A stretch of DNA of 14,512 nt from the NCBI GenBank assembly GCA_964611635.1, contig CAZTAS010000172.1, positions 1 through 14,512 on the forward strand. Direction: 5' to 3'. Both the position numbers and the translations under genes were made by a program. Source of the stretch: JAFDED01 sp964611635. GTDB lineage: Bacteria; Desulfobacterota; JAFDED01. This document shows positions 8,305 to 13,558 of the stretch, piece after piece; the stretch's first letter is position 1, and each line of letters begins with the position of its first letter. Below the pieces are notes generated by a model. That model saw only the letters and a list, made by a program, of their open reading frames with translations, ran no database searches and was not told the origin of the DNA.

Positions 8305-8727
8305 ATGAAAAAATGGGGCAAAATGATGGTGGAACGAGAAAGTTCCGGCGAGCAAAATCGTTTTAAAATTATACCTGGATCGATAGGGAAATGGATTTTC
8401 CGACTTGTGGGTATTATTCTTGCTCTTGGGGCAATGTTATGGGCCAATGAATCGACCTTGCGAACCGCGCATATAATGAACTCTGTTCTCGTTGCTCTCG
8501 TGGTTCTCTTCATATTCACCACCGAAATCATGCTGGTGCGAGAAACGAATGCATCGCTGAATCCCCTCACCTTGATGATAAATGGTATTGTAATTGTTAT
8601 CCCATTGATGAACATTGCGGTTTTTTCTGCTCCATTGGCAGGTCTTGTCATTGTTATTGGCCTAGTGATTGCGGTATTCCTGCTCCGATCGTTTTCAATT
8701 CTTCTCATGGGAAAAAACAATAGGTAG
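8305..8727 (+). CDS. Small four-helix integral membrane protein, function unknown
   Basis: I do not recognise this 140-residue protein. After a short charged N-terminus (about 1-29) it has four likely membrane segments at roughly 30-48, 58-78, 88-107 and 112-135, ending in a basic tail MGKNNR. The loops are short and no catalytic or metal-binding motif is visible. The ATG at 8305 has no good ribosome binding site; the double ATG at 8323/8326 is preceded by GGGG (8315-8318) and would remove six or seven residues. An antisense frame of 203 codons overlaps it (8289-8900), but its composition looks like a shadow of this gene. The gene stands alone: about 360 nt of non-coding DNA on the left and about 580 nt on the right. 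It is probably in the inner membrane; a transporter subunit or regulator cannot be told apart. Confidence 0.6.
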   Translation: MKKWGKMMVERESSGEQNRFKIIPGSIGKWIFRLVGIILALGAMLWANESTLRTAHIMNSVLVALVVLFIFTTEIMLVRETNASLNPLTLMINGIVIVIPLMNIAVFSAPLAGLVIVIGLVIAVFLLRSFSILLMGKNNR

Positions 8728-9070
8728 AAATTTGAATGAATGGGAATACCCAACTCTCTTATATACCCACCTTTTTTCTTCAAAATTATGGTTAAAACGC
8801 ATATAAAAATAAGCATTAGCAATGTTGGAAATCCCTGCATAGAATCATAATTTAATTGTAAATGTATTGCAAATATCCAGAATATATTAGAAATATTCAT
8901 AAAATACTAGCCAAATATATTTGAAATTTTGTTGCTTTCACCGAAGATTGTTACATGATTTGGTTGTTCGCAAAATCTATTGACAGAATTATCAGGCTAC
9001 TTGCAGCTTGACTATGTTAGAGAAAAATTCTCAGAATGACGCTGTAAGACAGCTATCCATGTTTCAAATC

Positions 9071-9094
9071 AAGAAATATTTTTAAAATATTCTT
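9071..9094. promoter_or_regulatory. AT-rich imperfect inverted repeat overlapping the fhs -35 box
   Basis: AAGAAATATTTT and AAAATATTCTT face each other around a single T, pairing throughout except for one extra A. The right arm overlaps the first bases of the TTGACA at 9093. It may be a repressor operator or an UP-like element for RNA polymerase. Confidence 0.35.
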
Positions 9095-9120
9095 GACACC
9101 CAGAATGTAATATTGATACT
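9093..9120 (+). promoter_or_regulatory. Candidate sigma-70 promoter for the fhs cluster
   Basis: TTGACA (9093-9098) is a perfect -35; GATACT (9115-9120) is a 4/6 match to the -10 at a 16-bp spacing. A perfect TATAAT occurs at 9125-9130, but at 26 bp it is too far for this -35. Transcription from here would include both tiny ORFs in a leader of about 185 nt ahead of fhs. Confidence 0.4.
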
Positions 9121-9154
9121 TATTTATAATAGGATGGCTCGATGGGAGTCGGCC

Positions 9155-9196
9155 ATGGCTACCAAGCGGGCAAAAAAAGCTAAAACGCCCGCGTGA
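9155..9196 (+). CDS. Candidate 13-aa leader peptide upstream of fhs
   Basis: GGGAG lies 6 nt before ATG 9155, which opens a basic, lysine/alanine-rich peptide (MATKRAKKAKTPA) ending at TGA 9194-9196. A GC-rich inverted repeat (GCGGGC at 9166-9171, GCCCGC at 9187-9192) lies within the frame around a run of seven A. The stop codon is immediately followed by a near-ideal Shine-Dalgarno. This arrangement fits a translated leader, but a longer gene broken by an indel in the A-run is also possible: the +1 frame continues open to TAA 9249-9251. Confidence 0.35.
   Translation: MATKRAKKAKTPA
9166..9192 (+). repeat. GC-rich hairpin inside the fhs leader
   Basis: GCGGGC (9166-9171) and GCCCGC (9187-9192) form a 6-bp all-GC stem with a 15-nt, A-rich loop. 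It stands out in a very AT-rich leader, lies inside the tiny ORF at 9155 and sits just before the strong Shine-Dalgarno at 9196-9205. It could act as an RNA switch or attenuator element. Confidence 0.35.
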
Positions 9197-9205
9197 GGAG
9201 GTGAT
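9196..9205 (+). promoter_or_regulatory. Exceptionally long Shine-Dalgarno sequence
   Basis: AGGAGGTGAT is complementary over ten consecutive bases to the 3' end of bacterial 16S rRNA (ATCACCTCCT). It overlaps the stop of the tiny ORF at 9155 and lies 7 nt (from the GGAGG core) before a TTG at 9209, but more than 100 nt before the fhs start. fhs itself has its own GGAGG at 9302-9306. Confidence 0.5.
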
Positions 9206-9208
9206 ATA

Positions 9209-9244
9209 TTGGATTTCAGAGCCAAAAGTTCATTACTCCCATGA
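9209..9244 (+). CDS. Candidate 11-aa peptide after the strong Shine-Dalgarno
   Basis: TTG 9209 opens an 11-codon frame (start-DFRAKSSLLP) ending at TGA 9242-9244. Its only support is its spacing from the strong ribosome binding site. The overlapping frame starting at GTG 9201 reads VIYWISEPKVHYSHDH to TAA 9249-9251 and looks at least as protein-like, but it would need a frameshift from the 9155 ORF to have a usable ribosome binding site. Confidence 0.2.
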   Translation: MDFRAKSSLLP

Positions 9245-9311
9245 CCATTAAATCGAGTTTCAGAGATGGATAATATCTTTTTTCTTTAAATAACATTAGA
9301 AGGAGGAGCTT

Positions 9312-11051
9312 ATGGCCACAGTTCCCAGTGATATCGAAATCGCACAAAGCACCAAGCTTAAACGAATCGAGGAGATTGCATCGGATTTAGGCATCCAGGA
9401 TATGGAATTGGATCCTTATGGCCATTATATGGGTAAGGTCAGCCTGGACATCCTTGAACGTTTCAGAGATAAGCCCAAAGGAAAATTCATTACAGTGACC
9501 GCCATCACACCAACTCCACTTGGAGAGGGGAAAACCGTCACCAACATTGGTATCGGACAGGGATTGCATAAAATCGGCAAAAAAGTGATCAATACCCTGC
9601 GTCAGCCATCCAAGGGCCCAACCTTCGGAATCAAAGGAGGCGCCTGCGGCGGAGGATACAGCCAGGTGCTCCCCATGGAGAACATCAACTTGCATTTTAC
9701 AGGTGATGTCCACGCGGTGGAAACGGCCCACAATCTATTCAACGCCGCCCTTGATGCGCATATCCTTCACGGCAATAAGCTCAATATTGATCCGCTGCAG
9801 ATCAATCTTCGCCGTGTTGTTGATTTAAATGACCGTGTACTTCGCGACATCGTGATCGGCCTGGGAGGCCGTGCCAATGGTTATCCACGCCAGACCGGAT
9901 ACGACATCACCGTTGCCAGCGAAACGGCCGCAATCCTGGCACTGGCCACCAGCCTCAAGGATCTCCGGGAACGTGTTGGACGGATGATCTGTGGATTTAA
10001 TTATGATGGGAAACCCATAACCGCGGAGGATTTACGAGTAGCGGGCGCCATGACCGCATTGCTTTTGCAGGCCCTCAAGCCGAATCTGGTGCAATCCACC
10101 GAGAATCACCCCATCTTTGACCATGGTTTCCCCTTCGCCAATGTGGCCCATGGCAATAACTCGGTGGTGGCCAACATGGTGGCGCTCAAGCTTGCGGACT
10201 ACGTGGTGACAGAGTCCGGCTTCGGGGCGGACTGCGGCGCCGAAAAACTGATTAACGTGGTACTGAGACAGTGGCAAAAGGTGCCGGGCTGGGAGGATGC
10301 ACGGCTGGATTGTATAGTTATCACCTGTTCAATCCGCGCATTGAAGATGCACGGCGGCGGATTTATGTTGCGCCCGGGTCAATCCTATGCTTCCATTAAA
10401 GAAAAAGCCGAATCCGAGGACATGGCCGCCATGGAAAGGGGATGCGAGAACCTCAAGGCCCACATCGAGAACATGGTATCCCACGGCATTCCGGTGGTGG
10501 TCACAATCAACCAGTTCGCTTTTGACACTCAGCGAGAGATCGATTTCGTCAAACAATTTGCCGAGAGCCAGAAAGGCGTGCACCGGGCTGTGCCCATCGA
10601 GGCCTGGGCAAAAGGCGGGGCCGGTTGCATCGAGGCGGCCCATGCCGTTGTGGAAGCCTGCGAGCAGCCTAATGGATTTCGCCTGACGTATCCTGATGAT
10701 GCCTCCATAAAAGAGAAGATCGAAACCATTGCCACCAAGATTTACCGGGCTGATGGCGTGGAGTACGCAGCCGAGGCCAATCGGAAGATCAAGATGTATG
10801 AGGATCTGGGCTTTGATAAATTGTCCCTTAACATGGCCAAAACCCACCTCAGCCTGAGCCATGATCCCAACCTCAAGGGCGTTCCAAAAAATTACAAGAT
10901 ACCCGTACGAGATGTCAGGATATCTGCCGGTGCTGGTTTTCTGTATCCGCTGTTGGGAGAGATGAGGACCATGCCAGGGCTCCCGTCTACCCCTGCTTTC
11001 TTCCCCGTGGATGTTGACCTGAACACCGGTAAGATCAAGGGCCTTTTTTAA
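9312..11051 (+). CDS. fhs: Formate--tetrahydrofolate ligase
   Basis: Formyl-THF synthetase joins formate to THF with ATP, giving 10-formyl-THF. It is the entry step of the methyl branch of the Wood-Ljungdahl pathway, and in acetate- or fatty-acid-oxidising sulfate reducers it can run backwards to make ATP. The 579-residue protein is slightly longer than the ~557-residue Moorella enzyme. The N-terminal domain has the phosphate loop PTPLGEGKT (67-75), followed by RQPSKGPTFGIKGGACGGGY and the family stretches ENHPIFDHGFPFANVAHGNNS and ESGFGADCGAEK. The C-terminus ends in GEMRTMPGLPSTPAFFPVDVD-like sequence, as in the family. GGAGG at 9302-9306 sits 5 nt before the ATG. It leads a cluster with folD (67 nt downstream) and the hdr genes; a promoter is proposed at 9093-9120. 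Confidence 0.97.
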   Translation: MATVPSDIEIAQSTKLKRIEEIASDLGIQDMELDPYGHYMGKVSLDILERFRDKPKGKFITVTAITPTPLGEGKTVTNIGIGQGLHKIGKKVINTLRQPSKGPTFGIKGGACGGGYSQVLPMENINLHFTGDVHAVETAHNLFNAALDAHILHGNKLNIDPLQINLRRVVDLNDRVLRDIVIGLGGRANGYPRQTGYDITVASETAAILALATSLKDLRERVGRMICGFNYDGKPITAEDLRVAGAMTALLLQALKPNLVQSTENHPIFDHGFPFANVAHGNNSVVANMVALKLADYVVTESGFGADCGAEKLINVVLRQWQKVPGWEDARLDCIVITCSIRALKMHGGGFMLRPGQSYASIKEKAESEDMAAMERGCENLKAHIENMVSHGIPVVVTINQFAFDTQREIDFVKQFAESQKGVHRAVPIEAWAKGGAGCIEAAHAVVEACEQPNGFRLTYPDDASIKEKIETIATKIYRADGVEYAAEANRKIKMYEDLGFDKLSLNMAKTHLSLSHDPNLKGVPKNYKIPVRDVRISAGAGFLYPLLGEMRTMPGLPSTPAFFPVDVDLNTGKIKGLF

Positions 11052-11064
11052 ACATCAAACAGGA

Positions 11065-11097
11065 GGGAGGGAAAAACAGCAGTTCACCTTCCCTCCC
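11065..11097 (+). repeat. 9-bp stem-loop between fhs and folD
   Basis: GGGAGGGAA (11065-11073) pairs exactly with TTCCCTCCC (11089-11097) around a 15-nt loop. It starts 13 nt after the fhs stop codon and ends before the folD ribosome binding site. There is no T-run, so it is unlikely to be a full terminator. A role in mRNA processing or stability between fhs and folD is more plausible. Confidence 0.5.
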
Positions 11098-11118
11098 CAG
11101 CAGAATGGGAGACTACAG

Positions 11119-11988
11119 ATGGCAGCGAGAATCATCGATGGCAAGGCTGTTGCCCAACAGATGCAGGAGGAGTTCAAAGCAGAAATCCAGCAACTCCAGG
11201 AAAATCAGGGTATTACCCCTGGTCTTACGGTAGTCCTGGTGGGCGAGGACCCTGCCAGCCAGGTATATGTCAAGAACAAAGGACTGGCCTGCCAAAAGGT
11301 GGGCATTCGATCCTTTGAGCACCGATTGCCCGCCGATACGCCCGAGGATGACCTGCTGAAACTGATCGACCAACTGAATGGGGATGATCGTACGCATGGT
11401 ATTCTGGTCCAACTTCCTCTTCCTAAGCATATTAACGAGGCCAAGGTGTTATATGCCATTCGGCCCGATAAAGATGTTGATGGATTCCATCCCGTCAATG
11501 TAGGCAAACTTATGATCGGTGAGGCGGATTTCCTCCCCTGCACTCCTGCGGGTATCCAGGAGCTTCTCATACGCTCAGGAACCCAGATCGAGGGAGCCGA
11601 TGTGGTGATTGTGGGACGATCAAATATTGTAGGAAAGCCCATCGCCATGATCTTGTGCCAAAAGGCTCCCGGCGCCAATGCCACTGTGTCAATTTGTCAC
11701 ACAAGGACACGAAACATGGCCGAGCATACCCGACGCGCGGATATCCTCATTGTTGCTGCTGGCCGACCCAAGGCTATTACCGCAGATATGGTCAAACCAG
11801 GCGCCACGGTCATTGATGTGGGCGTCAACCGCATGCCGGATAAAAAGCTGTGCGGCGACGTGGACTTCGACGCTGTTAAGGAAGTGGCCTCCGCAATTAC
11901 TCCAGTGCCCGGCGGTGTGGGGCCCATGACCATCACCATGCTCCTTAAAAACACTATAAAGGCCGCCCGACTCCTGAATAAAAAGTAA
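11119..11988 (+). CDS. folD: Bifunctional methylene-THF dehydrogenase/methenyl-THF cyclohydrolase FolD
   Basis: FolD interconverts 10-formyl-THF, methenyl-THF and methylene-THF, usually with NADP, in the cytoplasm; here it carries the product of the upstream ligase on along the C1 pathway. The 289-residue protein is of normal length. It has the catalytic tyrosine and lysine in YVKNK (Y50, K54), GILVQLPLP, DVDGFHPVN, the dinucleotide-binding GRSNIVGKP, and the closing PGGVGPMT. GGGAG (11107-11111) stands 7 nt before the ATG. It is separated from fhs only by a short stem-loop and is probably cotranscribed with it; a 146-nt gap with another hairpin separates it from hdrC. Confidence 0.97.
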   Translation: MAARIIDGKAVAQQMQEEFKAEIQQLQENQGITPGLTVVLVGEDPASQVYVKNKGLACQKVGIRSFEHRLPADTPEDDLLKLIDQLNGDDRTHGILVQLPLPKHINEAKVLYAIRPDKDVDGFHPVNVGKLMIGEADFLPCTPAGIQELLIRSGTQIEGADVVIVGRSNIVGKPIAMILCQKAPGANATVSICHTRTRNMAEHTRRADILIVAAGRPKAITADMVKPGATVIDVGVNRMPDKKLCGDVDFDAVKEVASAITPVPGGVGPMTITMLLKNTIKAARLLNKK

Positions 11989-12041
11989 TCACCATAAGGC
12001 ATTCCCTCCAATTGAGGAAAAATATTAATTATTAATTAGGT

Positions 12042-12113
12042 ATGCCAGTGAAAGTGGATTCTTGCCGAATCAAGAGCGAATTAAAGAATCCACAACAGAA
12101 AAACAAACAATAA
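12042..12113 (+). CDS. Candidate 23-aa micro-ORF in the hdr leader (doubtful)
   Basis: ATG 12042 opens a 23-codon frame (starting MPVKVDSCRIKSEL) that ends at TAA 12111-12113, 21 nt before hdrC. It contains both arms of the 12054-12093 inverted repeat. No good ribosome binding site is seen. It could be a leader peptide or chance. Confidence 0.15.
   Translation: MPVKVDSCRIKSELKNPQQKNKQ
12054..12093 (+). repeat. 10-bp perfect inverted repeat upstream of hdrC
   Basis: GTGGATTCTT (12054-12063) and AAGAATCCAC (12084-12093) are exact reverse complements separated by 20 nt. No T-run follows the right arm, so it is not an intrinsic terminator. Its position, about 40 nt before hdrC, suits an RNA element that tunes translation of the hdr genes relative to fhs-folD, or a DNA operator. 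Confidence 0.5.
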
Positions 12114-12134
12114 CTTTTTGAAGAAATCAAATTA

Positions 12135-12698
12135 ATGGCTGGATTAAAGACCGATACCTTACTCGACCACGGCTTCTTGGCAAAGGTTGAGAGGCGTAGC
12201 GGAACACCCGTTTCGGCCTGTTTCCATTGCTTGAAATGCACCAATGGATGCCCGATAAGCTACGCAATGGACATCGTTCCTAACAGACTCATGCACATGA
12301 TTCAGCTGGGTTTGCGCGAACGTGTTCTTTCAAGCTCAATTATATGGATCTGCGCTTCGTGCGAAACGTGCACCACCAGGTGCCCCAACGACATTGACGT
12401 GGCGCGAGTGATGGATTCATTGCGACAGATGAGCCTCGAGGCCGGGAGCGTGGCCGAGCCCCAGGTCCCAATGTTCCACGAGGCTTTCCTGGCCGCCCTC
12501 AAGAGAACCGGACGGGTCCATGAACTGGAGATGATCACACGATATAAGCTAAAAAGCCGCAATCTGCTGGCTGATGCGCGATTGGGATGGGAGATGTTCA
12601 AGCGAGGCAGGCTCAAGCTCATCCCCAAAAATATAGCAGGGCTTCACGAAGTAAGGCAAATCTTTGAGAAGGCAAAAGTAAGGAGTTCCAGAGCTTGA
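12135..12698 (+). CDS. hdrC: Heterodisulfide reductase subunit C-like iron-sulfur protein
   Basis: HdrC is a small two-cluster ferredoxin-like subunit that passes electrons between HdrA and HdrB. The 187-residue protein has two CX2CX2CX3CP motifs: C29/C32/C35/C39 (CFHCLKCTNGCP) and C73/C76/C79/C83 (CASCETCTTRCP), each expected to hold a [4Fe-4S] cluster. The rest is helical and charged, with no membrane segment; this fits a soluble HdrC rather than a membrane DsrK/HdrD-type protein. The ribosome binding site is weak (GAAG about 11 nt upstream). The last codon and stop overlap the start of hdrB by 4 nt (TTGA), so the two are translationally coupled. Confidence 0.88.
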   Translation: MAGLKTDTLLDHGFLAKVERRSGTPVSACFHCLKCTNGCPISYAMDIVPNRLMHMIQLGLRERVLSSSIIWICASCETCTTRCPNDIDVARVMDSLRQMSLEAGSVAEPQVPMFHEAFLAALKRTGRVHELEMITRYKLKSRNLLADARLGWEMFKRGRLKLIPKNIAGLHEVRQIFEKAKVRSSRA

Positions 12699-13546
12699 GA
12701 TTATCGTATTACCCCGGCTGTACGCTGCATGGAACCTCTGCGGAGTATAACGACAGTATCCTCACGGTGTGCCAGCACCTGGGCATAGAGCTGGAGGAGG
12801 TTCGAGACTGGAACTGCTGTGGAGCCAGCGCGGCACACGTCATGAATGATCGGCTGGCCGTGGCTCTCCCGGCGCGGAATTTGCAGATTGCCGAGCAGAT
12901 GGGCATGGAGATGCTGGTCCCATGCGCCGCATGTTACAACCGGCTCAAGAGCGCTCACTGCGCCATCCTCAACGGCTCTGAAACTCAAGGGTCCACGTAC
13001 AAGGGAAACCTGGTCATCCTTCATGTGAACGACCTGTTTCAGAAACCGCCTCTGCTGCAACTTCTGCGAGAACGTATAGTCCACCCTCTGGAGTCTCTCC
13101 AGACCATCCCATATTACGGGTGTCTGACGGTACGACCCCCGAAGATCATGGCGCCCGAGGACTGCGAGGACCCCCAGGGGATCGACCGCATTTTGTCCGC
13201 CCTGGGTGCACATGTTGTACCGTGGTCCTTCAAGACCGATTGCTGCGGCGGAAATCTGGCTCTGACCCGTACGGAAATCGTAAGGAAGCTTACCGGAGAC
13301 CTCTTCGAGATGGCACTGGAAGCAAATGGAGAATGCATCGTCACCGATTGCCCCATGTGCCAGACCAATCTGGACACACGGCAAGCGGAAGTGGAACAGG
13401 AGAGGGGCAAAAAATACAACCTGCCCATATTCTATATCACCGAACTTATGGGCCTGTCCCTGGGAGAGAAGAAGACCTCTAAGTGGTGGAAAAAACACCT
13501 GGTGGATCCCCGCCCGTTGCTGCAGCGCAAAGGGCTGATCCAATAA
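12695..13546 (+). CDS. hdrB: Heterodisulfide reductase subunit B-like CCG-domain protein
   Basis: HdrB is the catalytic subunit of heterodisulfide reductases, where each CCG domain binds a non-cubane [4Fe-4S] cluster that cleaves disulfides; in bacteria the electron acceptor of HdrB-like proteins is often unknown. The 283-residue protein has both full cysteine sets: C9, C41-C42, C77xxC80, and C143, C183-C184, C219xxC222. It begins at a TTG (12695) that overlaps the hdrC stop; AGGAG at 12681-12685 is 9 nt upstream. This start gives MRLSYYPGC, the standard N-terminus of the family. A 591-codon frame on the opposite strand covers this gene and most of hdrA, but is a shadow of their codon use. 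Confidence 0.93.
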   Translation: MRLSYYPGCTLHGTSAEYNDSILTVCQHLGIELEEVRDWNCCGASAAHVMNDRLAVALPARNLQIAEQMGMEMLVPCAACYNRLKSAHCAILNGSETQGSTYKGNLVILHVNDLFQKPPLLQLLRERIVHPLESLQTIPYYGCLTVRPPKIMAPEDCEDPQGIDRILSALGAHVVPWSFKTDCCGGNLALTRTEIVRKLTGDLFEMALEANGECIVTDCPMCQTNLDTRQAEVEQERGKKYNLPIFYITELMGLSLGEKKTSKWWKKHLVDPRPLLQRKGLIQ

Positions 13547-13558
13547 GGATAATATACA

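Larger units (their letters stand above)
8728..9311. other. AT-rich regulatory region upstream of fhs
   Basis: There is no ordinary-length gene. The first 350 nt are strongly AT-rich, with short inverted repeats such as GAGAA/TTCTC (9020-9032). From 9071 on the region becomes structured: an imperfect inverted repeat (9071-9094), a candidate promoter (9093-9120), a tiny ORF (9155-9196) containing a GC-rich hairpin, an unusually strong Shine-Dalgarno (9196-9205), and a second tiny ORF (9209-9244). No -24/-12 sigma-54 motif and no riboswitch that I recognise is present. Confidence 0.55.

Noticed and set aside
8745..8780. Possible terminator TGGG-AATA-CCCA followed by a T-run
   Set aside because: The stem is only 4 bp and the T-run begins too far away.
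8289..8900. A 203-codon minus-strand frame over the small membrane protein
   Set aside because: Its middle is rich in R, T and I in the pattern expected from reading membrane-helix codons backwards, whereas the + strand gives four clean hydrophobic segments. It has no homology cue or ribosome binding site.
9093..9130. Pairing TTGACA 9093 with the perfect TATAAT at 9125
   Set aside because: The spacer would be 26 bp, too long for sigma-70; GATACT at a 16-bp spacing is more reasonable.
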